Source: Nocardia rhizosphaerihabitans
GTDB taxonomy: Bacteria > Actinomycetota > Actinomycetes > Mycobacteriales > Mycobacteriaceae
DNA: 64,000 nt
Reading direction: 5' to 3'
Assembly: GCF_014646295.1 (NCBI RefSeq)
Contig: NZ_BMNE01000013.1
Location: forward strand, 1-64,000
Shown: piece after piece, positions 44,495 to 53,757 of the stretch
Numbering within the stretch: position 1 is the first letter of the stretch
Layout of the letters: each line of letters opens with the position of its first letter
Made by a program: the position numbers and the translations under genes
Notes under the pieces: model-generated
Told to the model about the DNA's origin: nothing
The model's database searches: none
What the model saw: only the letters and a program-made list of their open reading frames with translations

Positions 44495-46272
44495 CCGCCG
44501 ACGTCAACGAATGGGCCGTCCTCGACGACCTGTTCGGACTCGAAACCACCGACCTCGATCCCGTCGGCGAGGTAGAACTGGCCTTCTACGGTCGCTGCAG
44601 CACCGAGGACAACCAGGACCCCGAGACCTCCTACCAATGGCAACTCGGCAACGCCGAGAAGTTCGTCAACGGGCGGATCGTCACCAGCTACTTCGACATC
44701 GGGCAATCACGCTCCGTGCCCTGGCATCGCCGCACCGAAGCCGCCAGGCTCCTCGACGACCTACGCAACCCCGACCGCGGGTGGACCGGCATCGTCGTTG
44801 GAGAAGGTACCCGCTGCTGGTTCGGTAACCAATTCAGCCTCGTCGCGCCCCGCATCCACGCCTACGGCGTCTCGATCTGGGTTCCCGAACTCGGCGGCCG
44901 CTACGACCCCGACAACGTCACCCACACCATGATGATGAACATGCTCGGCGGACTCAGCGAGTCCGAACGCCAGCACGTCCAGCAACGCACCCGCGCGAGT
45001 ATGAACGCCCAAGTCCTCAACGAAGGACGCCACCAAGGCGGACGACCACCCTACGGATACCTTGTCGTCGACGGACCACCACATCCCAACCCCAACCGGG
45101 CCGCCAACAGCCTCAAGCTGCGGATCCTGTCGATCGACGCCGCGGCCGCACCTGTGGTCCAGCGAATCTTTCGCGCCTATATCGACGGACGCGGCGACAA
45201 CGCCATCGCCAACGAACTCAACCGCGAGAACATCCCCTGCCCCTCAGCACACCGACCCGAACAGAACCGCCACCGCAGCGGCGACGGCTGGCAACCCTCC
45301 ACCGTCGCAGCCATCCTGCAGAACCCCCGCTACACCGGCTACGCCGTGTTCGGACGCTGGAGCAAGACCGAACAACTCCTCGACCCCGACGACGTCGCCG
45401 CCGGCAACATCGTCAGATTCAAACGCTCACCACCACAACGCATCGTCCGGTCACGACGGCCCGCACACCCCGCGATCGTCTCCGTCGAAACATTCACCCA
45501 AGCCACCCTGAAGCGAAAAGAGCGCAGCGGGATGAACAACCAGTCCCGCAGCAAGCTCGAGCGCACCCGGGCAACGCCTGCTGCCGCACCTCGGCTCTTC
45601 CGCGGCCGCATCCGCTGCGATCTGTGCAACCGGAAGATGCAAGCCGAAACCATCCGAGGATCGGTCTACTACCGCTGCCGCGCCTCGAACCTGCCACCGG
45701 ACAGCCCACACCGCGAACAACACCCAAGCACAATCAACCTTCGCGAGGACCACCTCATCGAACCTGTCGACGACTGGTTGGCGACCCTGTTCGATCCCGA
45801 ACACCTCGACACCACCGTCGCCTCACTGCTCGAATCGAGCAACGACGACAGCACCGACACCCGACGGGCTGCACTGCGCCGGCAGATCCAACAAGCTCAG
45901 ACCAAGATCAACCGCCACCTCGCCGCGATCGAAGCCGGCATCGACCCCCAGGCCGTCGTCGCAGCCCTCAATGCAGCCCAGGCGGAGAAGGCTTCTGCGG
46001 AGGTAGAGATCAACGCGTTGCCCAAGACCGAGCAACTGACCGCGACCGAGATCCGCAAGCTCATCGAATCACTGGGCGATGTTCGGCTTGTCCTTGCCAA
46101 CGGTGCTCCTGAGCACAAGCAAGAGCTCTACGAAACACTGATGCTCCAGGTGCGGTATTCGCACCTGGAGCATCGAGCAGATATATGTGCACACATAGTT
46201 GTGTTTAGCACTGGTGTCCGAGGGGACTCGGCCACTATGCACACGCCTTGCACCAGAGGAAACACCTGGTAA
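44491..46272 (+). CDS. Large serine recombinase
   Basis: 593 residues: resolvase catalytic domain with nucleophile Ser37 (YGRCSTEDNQ), the recombinase domain near 210-310 (GGRPPYGYLV, NPRYTGYAVFGRW), zinc ribbon (RIRCDLCNRKMQ and YYRCRA near 373-398) and a coiled coil (AQTKINRHLAAIEAGIDP). This is the architecture of phage and integrative-element integrases. No matching attachment sites were recognised. Such enzymes insert mobile DNA, consistent with the accessory content that follows. Confidence 0.9.
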   Translation: MTADVNEWAVLDDLFGLETTDLDPVGEVELAFYGRCSTEDNQDPETSYQWQLGNAEKFVNGRIVTSYFDIGQSRSVPWHRRTEAARLLDDLRNPDRGWTGIVVGEGTRCWFGNQFSLVAPRIHAYGVSIWVPELGGRYDPDNVTHTMMMNMLGGLSESERQHVQQRTRASMNAQVLNEGRHQGGRPPYGYLVVDGPPHPNPNRAANSLKLRILSIDAAAAPVVQRIFRAYIDGRGDNAIANELNRENIPCPSAHRPEQNRHRSGDGWQPSTVAAILQNPRYTGYAVFGRWSKTEQLLDPDDVAAGNIVRFKRSPPQRIVRSRRPAHPAIVSVETFTQATLKRKERSGMNNQSRSKLERTRATPAAAPRLFRGRIRCDLCNRKMQAETIRGSVYYRCRASNLPPDSPHREQHPSTINLREDHLIEPVDDWLATLFDPEHLDTTVASLLESSNDDSTDTRRAALRRQIQQAQTKINRHLAAIEAGIDPQAVVAALNAAQAEKASAEVEINALPKTEQLTATEIRKLIESLGDVRLVLANGAPEHKQELYETLMLQVRYSHLEHRADICAHIVVFSTGVRGDSATMHTPCTRGNTW

Positions 46273-46344
46273 TAGAGTTGTAAGCGCATGGTGCCAGGAG
46301 CCGACGGCGCGCAGCAACGACAAAGCATGCCCGAGCTGCCCTAG
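46273..46344. other. Intergenic, convergent
   Basis: 72 bases between the recombinase stop and the stop of the STAND relic. Nothing recognised. Confidence 0.3.
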
Positions 46345-48505
46345 CTATGCGCGCCCTGTTCGACGGGAGTCGATCTCACGCAGTGCGGCGACGGCAGCCG
46401 GTGCAATCTCCGGATCCTCAAGATATCCCTCGATGATGGCACGTGTCCGATCGTCCCCGACGCGGCTCAGGGCTTGTAGCAGGCCGTCCCGTGAGCTGAT
46501 TACGTGCCGTCCTGCGGCGGAGCGCAACTCGTCCCAATGATCCACCGCCCACTCGAACAGGGTCTTCAACTCGGTGGCGTACGCCTGCTCCAGCATCTGA
46601 TAGGTCGTGGTGCTGCTGCGGTCCCCTGACCAATACTGCGCGGTACGGACCTGTAGCAAAGCGTCGACCGCAACAGGACGGCAGGGGCCTTGAAGTTGCA
46701 GCCAGATGTCATGATTCCTGGTCGTGGCGGTGCCAGCGAGCAGCGGGAAGATGAGCTCGTCGATCAGGCGCCATGTGCGTGCGATCAGATCCTGTCCCGC
46801 CTCGTCGACACCGGGGAGTTCATCTCTGATATTGGCCCATCCTCTGAGTGCCTCCAGATGCGCTCGCACTCCCTCGTAGTAGACGGCGGAATCAGCAGGA
46901 GGGGCCGCAGCGATCTGGGCAAGGAGATTCACCTGCTGCGGTCCAGCGGCTTGGATATGGTCTGCGATACGCGCAACGGCCCAGTCACGTGTGATCGAAA
47001 GGATGGCGTCCTCGTCGCGTAGTGCCACCGTGCAGAGTTGTACCAGTTCTGCAGCGGTAAGGGCATCGATGACCTCTGAGACGGGGCCGAAGATTGCCTC
47101 GTCCTCGAACAGCCTGCCGAGGATGGACCTGGCTAGACCGCTGGCATGAGGGTCGTCGAGATTGTTCAGAACGTTGTCAATATCGGCACGGATGCTCGCT
47201 TCGGTGCCGATCGGCTCGACTGCACCGCATGCTGCGAGCGCCTCCAGATGCAGGCTGGACAGCGCCCAGTTGCCGTGAGTATCGAAACCTTCGAGTGCAT
47301 CCCGGAGTCGTGCTCGAGTCGCGTCATCCATCCGACGGGCACCTGCTTGTGCTGCTTGCAGCGCTTCCAGCCGAAGGTGATAGCCGCCCGCGGTCCATGC
47401 GTCGGAAACAAGCATTGGCACTGCGACCAAGTCCTGTTCGCTGTTAGTGTTGAGAATCATGAGCGAGGCCGAAAGCCGGCACCATCGTGGTGATGCAGGA
47501 GTTGCGGTTCGGAGCGGCGCGGCCCGTGGAGATCGGTCGGAACTCCTCCAGATCTGGACGCGGACTTCGTTGGCAGAACGAAGCACGATAGTGGCAGGCA
47601 GATCTCCGACGGCCAGTGACTCGATCGAGGAGGCTACTTCTCGGAAGTGCCTAATGCCAGGAGTACAGGTGATGGCTACGACGGCCGATATTGGGTTGGG
47701 GATGTCTGCTGCCCGCAACGACTTCATGGCGTTAGCACAGACGCCATCTGTCGTGTCCAACAGGGCAGAAACCTCTTCCACGAGCACACTGTCGACCAAG
47801 CAGCGCCCTGCCGCCTGTAGGAGGGCGGCCGCTGTGGAATCTATTCGCGGTCGTTCCCAGTGACCGCCGAAAATGCTACTCGAGTCGGAATCGCCAGTGA
47901 ATACGAAGCGCGCGGAACTGGTCACCTCAGCCATGGCAGCGAGCAGGCGTCGAATCTCGGCTAGCGCACGCAGTTCGGTTGTCGGACCGTAGCCACCGCA
48001 GGCAGCCTTCGCGATCAAGTCCGCACGGTGGCTGGCGATGATCGCATCGAAACGGCGAGCAGGGTCCGGCTCGATCTCGAATGCCAGGTCGCTGAGATCT
48101 GTCAGATCAGGTGTTTGCAGCATCGTCGCCAGGGCGGCTCCATCGCCGGCATTCAAGGTCAGGTGCTGTGCTGCGAGGAATCGGGTGAGGCTTTCGTGTG
48201 CGAAGGACACGCGCTGGGGATCGATCCGTAGGAGCTTGCTGCGCAGTAAGGTGTCGAGCTCATCCGCTGTAGCGGGCCGTCCCTGCTCGGCGAGGATGAC
48301 TGATCGTATTTGGTTGAGGTGCAGGGAGAGCCGCATCGATCGGCGCATTGTCACTGCCAGTGCGCGCAGTTGGTCACGTTCCACCTCGGTGCGGCTGAGG
48401 CGCCGGCAGTAGGTGTCGACGACGTCGATGGCGGTGGCGTTGGTGGGGAGCTCGTTCGCGCACTGGGATGCCATTGCCAACTCCCAGGCTGTGGTGAACC
48501 CCTCA
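46345..48505 (-). pseudogene. STAND/NACHT-type NTPase, N-terminus removed by IS insertion
   Basis: About 720 residues remain on the reverse strand. Near the new end it reads RVSFAHESLTRFLAAQHLTL, the winged-helix region typical after a NACHT domain, followed by an all-helical region with HEAT-like repeats (ALSRVGDDRTRAIIEGYLED, PEIAPAAVAALREIDSRR at the C-terminus). The nucleotide-binding half, including the P-loop, is missing, because the insertion sequence at 48506 interrupts the gene. The frame runs on into the element, so a chimeric start inside it is not the original start. NACHT proteins are commonly phage sensors. Confidence 0.7.
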
Positions 48506-49366
48506 GGGATGTCCCGTAAGTTGTTGAGTGGCAACAGGTATCGTGTCACCGGTGGTGATCTCGGCGGCTGACCCGGTGATGGTGGAGTTGTTCTCCGGGC
48601 TGCGGCCACGCACGTTCGCTCGCCTGATCACCCGGCTGCGGCGCGAAGGCGCTGATCGGCCGTTGCGGGGCCGGCCCTGGGGGTTGTGTTTCGAAGACCG
48701 GGTGCTGCTGGTGGCCACCTACTGGCGGACCAACCTCACGATGCGGCAGCTCGCGGCGGTGTTCGGGATATCGAAATCAGCGGCGGCCCGGGTGATCGAA
48801 GACCTGGGACCGGCGTTGACGCTACGGCCCCGCGCCCGGTTCGGCCGTGGTGCGGTGTTGATCGTGGACGGCACCCTGGTCCCGACCCGTGATCACAAAG
48901 TCGCCGCGCAGAGTAAGAACTACCGGTACTCCACCAACCACCAGGTCGTGATCGACGCCGACACCGAACTGGTCGTCGCGCTCGGAAAACCGTTGCCGGG
49001 TAACCGCAACGACTGCCGGGCTTGGACCGAGTCCGGTGCCGCTCACACCTGCCGCAACGCGGTGGTGATCGCTGATGGCGGCTACCAGGGCACCGGTTTG
49101 ATCATCCCGCACCGCCGCTCACCCGGTGTCGAGCTGCCGGAATGGAAACAGGCTCACAACAAGTCTCACCGTAAAGTCCGTGCCCGTGTCGAGCATGCCT
49201 TCGCCCGGATGAAGACCTGGAAGGTCCTGCGCGACTGCCGCTTACGTGGTGACGGGGTGGGTGTCGCGATGGCTGGGGTAGCGAGGCTGGCCAACCTCGC
49301 CCACGCCTATTGATTCCTGGCCGGTGGACCTCTCGCCGTCAACAACTCAGACTTACGGGACAACCC
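48506..49366. mobile_element. Complete IS5-family insertion sequence (copy 2)
   Basis: Ends are GGGATGTCCCGTAAG at 48506 and its inverted counterpart CTTACGGGACAACCC at 49352-49366, with one mismatch. The flanking triplets are TCA and TTA, consistent with a TNA target duplication that has diverged, or with a composite. One gene, the DDE transposase, fills it. It truncates the STAND gene. Confidence 0.85.
48528..49313 (+). CDS. IS5-family DDE transposase
   Basis: 261 residues, start GTG 48528. The N-terminal helix-turn-helix (MRQLAAVFGISKSAAARVIEDLGP) lies at about 75-95. The catalytic triad is Asp in VLIVDGTLVP, Asp in VVIADGGYQGTG, and Glu in ARVEHAFARMK, the DDE_Tnp_4 order of the IS5 superfamily. 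Intact, so the copy may be active. Confidence 0.9.
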   Translation: MATGIVSPVVISAADPVMVELFSGLRPRTFARLITRLRREGADRPLRGRPWGLCFEDRVLLVATYWRTNLTMRQLAAVFGISKSAAARVIEDLGPALTLRPRARFGRGAVLIVDGTLVPTRDHKVAAQSKNYRYSTNHQVVIDADTELVVALGKPLPGNRNDCRAWTESGAAHTCRNAVVIADGGYQGTGLIIPHRRSPGVELPEWKQAHNKSHRKVRARVEHAFARMKTWKVLRDCRLRGDGVGVAMAGVARLANLAHAY

Positions 49367-50079
49367 TTAATAGGGTTCGTAGTAGTCGTGATTGGCCTCG
49401 ACACATCCCAAAACTGCCTGCTACATGTGAGAATGGCCATCGCCCAGGTCCCAACCTATCCCGGCAGTTCCGATCGTTTCCCCCTCAACTCGTGTCGATC
49501 CCGTGTCGGACGTCAAGTTTCGGCCGACTGATTCTCACTGGCGTCGGCCGACAGCCCTCGCCTTCACCTGCGTGCTCGCCGGTTGGGTTCGAACGGATCT
49601 TGCGACGCCGATCGCGTACCGGGTCGACCCGGTCAGGAGCGCGTTGCTCACCACGGGCGCGCGCTCGACAGCACGATGCTGCATGAATCTAACCTCTGAT
49701 CTTCTCGATTCGGGTTATCGAGGAGGTCAGCTCGCGGTGGAACGCGAGGTATCGCGATCCCTGCCGGCCCATCGCGTGGCGGTACTCGATCAACACCGTT
49801 GGCCTATACCCGTAGACCGTCGGCCATGACTGACGCCATGCCGGGCGAGCCAACTGACCTCGACAAACGTGACGTATCCCCATCCGACGAACTTGCTTGG
49901 AGCAGCAGATTTCACCGAATCGCGACTTGCCAATCCGCCGCATGTACCCGAGGCCTGCGACGCCGCCTCCGTACAGAGTCGGTCGCAAAACGGAGGCGAC
50001 TTCAAGGCGGGCGCACAAAGCCGGGAGATTCACATGAATACCGCACGGTTCACAACGACGGCGTGTTCGGGGGTCGACC
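49367..50079. other. 713 bp with no intact gene
   Basis: No frame gives a coherent product with a start and ribosome site. A forward frame at 49503-49829 has no identifiable domain. It includes a partial copy (AAAACGGAGGCGACTTC at 49985) of the tandem operator described at 50881. Probably decayed sequence flanking the insertion. Confidence 0.45.
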
Positions 50080-50808
50080 TCAACTCCTCGATTCGCTCGA
50101 ATATGACTGCCGCAGCCAGGTCGCGACGCTTCGGCAACCTCGCAACCTCGCAGCCTCGGCCGATGCCAGCGCTATCGGCATCTTGTCACTGGTGAGGTCG
50201 GTGCAGTAGCAGGGGGCGCCGGGCTGCTGGCGCCAGGATTGCGCCAGGGTTCCGGCATCGAATCCGTCGAAGCCGGTGTCTTCGACCAGTGCGATACCCA
50301 CCGCGCGTTCCCTCTCGTCATCGGCCGCGACCGGGATGGCGATGCGTCCATCGACCCCTGCGGGCGTGCCCTTTCGAGCGAACGAGTTGGATCCGATCGC
50401 GTTCCACGCCTTGACGATCGGGCGCCCGAGCTGTTCGGCGACCCAGAGACTTTCGACCTGACCGGCTTGAATGGCCTCGACGACGGAGTCGCGTGACGGA
50501 TAATAGTTCGATGTGTCGATGACGACCGTCCAGGCGGGCACGGTGGCGATCAACGGTGCGATGTCTGGAATCCGGTTCAACGGAATGGACAGGACCACCG
50601 CGTCCACACCCTGCACCGCGTCGGCCGCGGCAACAGCCCGCGCACCCGAGACCAGTATGTCGGCACCGATCGTTCCCGGCCCCCGCGAGTTGGCCACCTT
50701 CACGTCGTGTCCGGCCGCACTCAACTTCAGAGTCAGAGTTTTGCCGATAGACCCAGCACCGATAACACACCTATCTTCATACAGGAACTCATTTCTGCCA
50801 CGCAGCAT
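50080..50808 (-). pseudogene. NAD(P)-dependent F420-reductase-like protein, 5' frameshift
   Basis: The product reads VIGAGSIGKTLTLKLSAAGHDVKVANSRGP (Rossmann NADP-binding), then VVLSIPLNRIPDIAPL and WNAIGSNSF, as in F420H2:NADP oxidoreductase-like enzymes. The natural start, ATGAAGATAGGTG, sits just upstream but is out of frame: GTGTT appears where GTT is expected, a two-base insertion near 50770. An in-frame ATG at 50808 (MLRGRNEFLYED) gives a nonsense head. Functional only if that start works. Confidence 0.6.
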
Positions 50809-50838
50809 TTCATCCAACGCGGGACGCTCGTTCCGCAT

Positions 50839-51489
50839 GTCCGGTCACGCTGGACCTCTCGCCTGCACCACCCTGTGGGCAAAACGGAGGTTTCATCCGT
50901 ATTTGAACAGCATAAAACGGAGGTGGCATCCGGTCAAGTCTGGCGACGGAATCTCCCGCGCCACCGCCCGCGCCTGCCGTGTCCGGCCAACGGTCCACCG
51001 CCGGTTGCACTCCATCACGTCAGGCAGTTGCTCGCGAAATATGTTGCAGCAGCGCCTTGTTCGATATTGCAGTCGCCGCGCCTAGCCCCCGGAGATGATC
51101 ATGATTGGCCTACCGCTCAACCGCTAGGTGATCCGTCGCCCGATCCACTTGCGCCAGCCAACTCGACGACGAACTGACCGGACAGCACCTGGTCGGCTCC
51201 GCGCGCAGCACGCACGAACCGCCCTCCGTCCACGGCATGGAAGCGGCCAGGGAAGCCTGGACTCTGCGCAACATACTCGCCAACTTCGACTTCCACCCGA
51301 TAGTCGCAGACACCGCCACCTACATTGCTGACCATGCAGGAATAGTTCGCAGCCGGGCCTGTGACGGCGTCGCGATCGCCTCGACGATTTCCACGCCGGA
51401 TTCACCGCTACCCCCGCACTTATGCACCTACGGGACGCCGGTTTGCGAAACCCCCGCGGGTGCGGGGCCGAAGAACTTGGCCGTGATCG
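50839..51489. other. 651 bp with operators and no intact gene
   Basis: It includes the tandem operator and the region just upstream of the formaldehyde-dehydrogenase relic. A reverse-strand frame (51117-51335) reads SPGFPGRFHAVDGGRFVRAA and may be a scrap of another broken gene. I could not identify it. Confidence 0.4.
50881..50932. promoter_or_regulatory. Tandem operator-like repeats
   Basis: AAAACGGAGGTTTCATCCG at 50881-50899 and AAAACGGAGGTGGCATCCG at 50914-50932, 33 bases apart (about three helical turns). Each contains the inverted halves CGGA and TCCG separated by seven bases, typical of TetR-like dimers. They lie upstream of the F420-reductase-like relic. No regulator gene is left nearby. 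Confidence 0.55.
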
Positions 51490-52500
51490 GACCGAAATCG
51501 TCATCCCGATCCAGGACGGGGGCGAGGTCGTGGTCGCGATTGCCGCGTGCGGTGTCTGCCATACCGATCTGACCTGCCGTGAGGCGGCATCAACGACGAA
51601 TTCCTGTTCCTGCGCGACCACGAGGCCGCAGGCACGGTCGAAAGTATCGGCGCGGGCCTCGATTCCGTCGAAATCGGCGATTTCGTCGTGCTGAACCGGC
51701 GGGCGGCCTGCGGGCGCTGCGAGCCCTGCAAACACGGCCGCCCGCAGACTGTTTCGACCCTTCAAACCAGCCAGAAGTTGACACTCACCGACGGCACAGA
51801 GCTGACTCGAGCGCTCGGCGTCGGCGCGTTTTCCGAGAAGACCCTGGTTTACGCCCGGACAACGCACGAAGGTCGACCCCGCCGCCGCGGGACTGATCGG
51901 GTGCGGTGTGATGGCCGGTCTCGGCGCCGCGATCAACACCGGCAATGTCAGCCGCGGCGACTCTGTCGCGGTGATCGGCTGCGGCGGGGTCGGCGACGCA
52001 GCGATCGCCGGTGCCCGACTGGCAGGCGCGTCCACCATCGTCGCCGTAGGCCGCGACGAGCAGAAGCTGGCCTGGGCCCGCAACCTGCACCACCATACTG
52101 TGAACGCCACTACCGCCGACGCAGTCACCGCTATCCAAAACTCACCGGCGGGTTCGGCGCGGATGCCGTCATCGACGCGGTGGGCAGGACCGAAACCTGG
52201 CAGCGGGCGTTCTATGCCCGCGACCTCGCCGGCACCGTCATCCTCATGGGAGTGCCCACATCCAAGATGCGCCTGGAGATGCCGCTGATCGACTTCTTCT
52301 CGCGCGGTGGATCATTGGAATCCTCCTGGTATGGCAATTGCTTGCCCGAACGTGACTTCCCGATGCTGATCGACCTCTGCCTGCACTCGAGGCTGCCGCT
52401 GGCGCGATTCGTCACCGAACGCATCGGGCGCGCGGACATGGGGCATGGCTTCCACACCATGCACGCCGGCCAGGTGCTGCGCTCGGTCGTCGTGCTGTGA
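51490..52500 (+). pseudogene. S-(hydroxymethyl)mycothiol dehydrogenase, multiple frameshifts
   Basis: A zinc alcohol dehydrogenase read across four frame segments: IAACGVCHTDLTCRE (catalytic Cys), then DHEAAGTVESIG and CGRCEPCKHGRPQ (structural-zinc Cys), then GCGVMAGLGAAINTGNVSRG with VIGCGGVGDAAIAGARLAG, then TGGFGADAVIDAVGR to the end. Breaks lie near 51586, 51870 and 52110. The sequence is typical of the mycothiol-dependent formaldehyde dehydrogenase (MscR/AdhE2). The N-terminal about 35 residues are absent or scrambled. Clearly dead unless the sequence is faulty. Confidence 0.85.
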
Positions 52501-52933
52501 GCGGAGCGCTGCGCATCGACCGGGTGGTGCCCTCGAGGGTGTTCGAACTCGACGGGGCAGAAGGGAAATCGACAACAACGTATAGGTCGTCGGCGACGAC
52601 GACGAGGTTGTCGTCACCGACGCCGCACATGACGCGAAACCGGTGCTGGAATCCATCGGCGGACGCAATGTCATCGCGGTGCTGTGCACCCACCGACACA
52701 ATGACCACGTCACCTTCGCACCGCAACTCGGAGAAGACGTCTACGCACCGGTGTTGCTCCACCCCGGTGACGACCCGCTCTGGCAGCTTTCGCACCACTC
52801 TCGACCCGGACCCACAATGTCGGCAGAGTCCGGTGAGCTGCAGGTTTGCCGCGCGGGCGCCGCTGATCGCCTTGGCCGATTGCTAGTGCACCTCTTCGGA
52901 TGGCAACATTCGGCGCGGCATACGATCGAATAG
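52497..52933 (+). pseudogene. Metallo-beta-lactamase-fold partner of the dehydrogenase, broken
   Basis: It follows the dehydrogenase with a GTGA overlap, an arrangement common for the mycothiol pathway hydrolase in actinomycetes. The metal motif is THRHNDHV, and upstream it reads EIDNNV-stop-VVGDDDEVVV (TAG where Trp is expected), with a frame change before it. It ends prematurely after HSRPGPT. Two lesions plus truncation mark a pseudogene. Confidence 0.7.
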
Positions 52934-52956
52934 TGAATTCCACATTCTACTATCGA
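52926..52956. promoter_or_regulatory. Probable IclR operator, copy 1
   Basis: The reverse complement begins TCGATAGTAGAATG and continues GGAATTCACTATTCGA, a 31-bp imperfect palindrome directly upstream of the IclR gene. A related sequence is at 55699-55729, matching at 22 of 31 positions. IclR regulators usually bind such sites at their own promoter and at targets. Confidence 0.6.
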
Positions 52957-52992
52957 GCAGGATAGGTATGGATTGAGAAAGGATCCGTTCTG

Positions 52993-53688
52993 GTGCGTGA
53001 CAAGCCAGGCCCCTCGGGGTCGCAAACTCTCAGCCGCGGCATCTGCCTGCTGGAGATTCTTGCCGCCGCGGGCCGGAGCTTGACGATCGACGAACTCGCC
53101 GAGGCGCTCGGTGTGCACCGATCGGTCGCCTACCGGCTGCTGCGCACGCTGGAGGATCACGGCCTGATCGCTCGTGACCCGCCGGGCCGGATCGTGCTCG
53201 GCGCGGGCCTGGCCGCACTCGCCTCCGGCGTCTCGCGCGACCTTCAGCAGGCGGCTGTTCCGCAATTGCGCGCGGTCGCCAACGAATTGGGCATGACCTG
53301 CCTGCTGGCCGTCCGGCTGGACCAGGACGAGGCGGTCACCCTCACCAGCGTTGCGCCGGAGCACAGCGTGGCCGTCACCTATCGACCCGGCCATCGACAC
53401 CCGCTGACTCGCGGCGGCCCGGGCAAGGCGATCTTGCTCGAACTGCCGGAAGAACAGTGGCCGCAAGAGCTGCACGATGAGCTGATCCGCAGTCGTTCGC
53501 GCGGGTTCGCCGTCAGTCACGACGAAGTGGTGCCGTCGCTGCGGTCGGTCGCGGTCCCGCTCGGGGTACCCGGTCAGCCCGCCGCCTCGATCGCGGCCAT
53601 TCATGTATCCCTTCCCCGGCCCGAGGCCGAGATCGCCGAACGTCTCACAGCGGCGGCCGAAGCCGTCGCACGGGCGCTCGGCGGCTGA
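52993..53688 (+). CDS. IclR-family transcriptional regulator
   Basis: 231 residues, start GTG 52993. N-terminal winged helix-turn-helix (ITIDELAEALGVHRSVAYRLLRTLEDHGL-type, residues about 30-58), then the IclR ligand domain (RPGHRHPLTRGGPGKAILLE, GFAVSHDEVVPSLRSVAVPL). The two operators, one before this gene and one before the monooxygenase, indicate that it controls the catabolic island and probably itself. Confidence 0.9.
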   Translation: MRDKPGPSGSQTLSRGICLLEILAAAGRSLTIDELAEALGVHRSVAYRLLRTLEDHGLIARDPPGRIVLGAGLAALASGVSRDLQQAAVPQLRAVANELGMTCLLAVRLDQDEAVTLTSVAPEHSVAVTYRPGHRHPLTRGGPGKAILLELPEEQWPQELHDELIRSRSRGFAVSHDEVVPSLRSVAVPLGVPGQPAASIAAIHVSLPRPEAEIAERLTAAAEAVARALGG

Positions 53689-53757
53689 TCGCGGCCTCCA
53701 CCGCAGTCGAACCGGTCGGTGTGGGACGTTCACACGGGGACGCCCCACACCGACCGA

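Noticed and set aside
46345..48609. Intact-looking 754-residue protein beginning inside the insertion sequence
   Set aside because: The start and first residues are IS sequence. The real gene is truncated, so the frame is chimeric.
49503..49829. 108-residue forward frame with a weak similarity to transposase text
   Set aside because: No start signal and no complete domain; I could not name the family.
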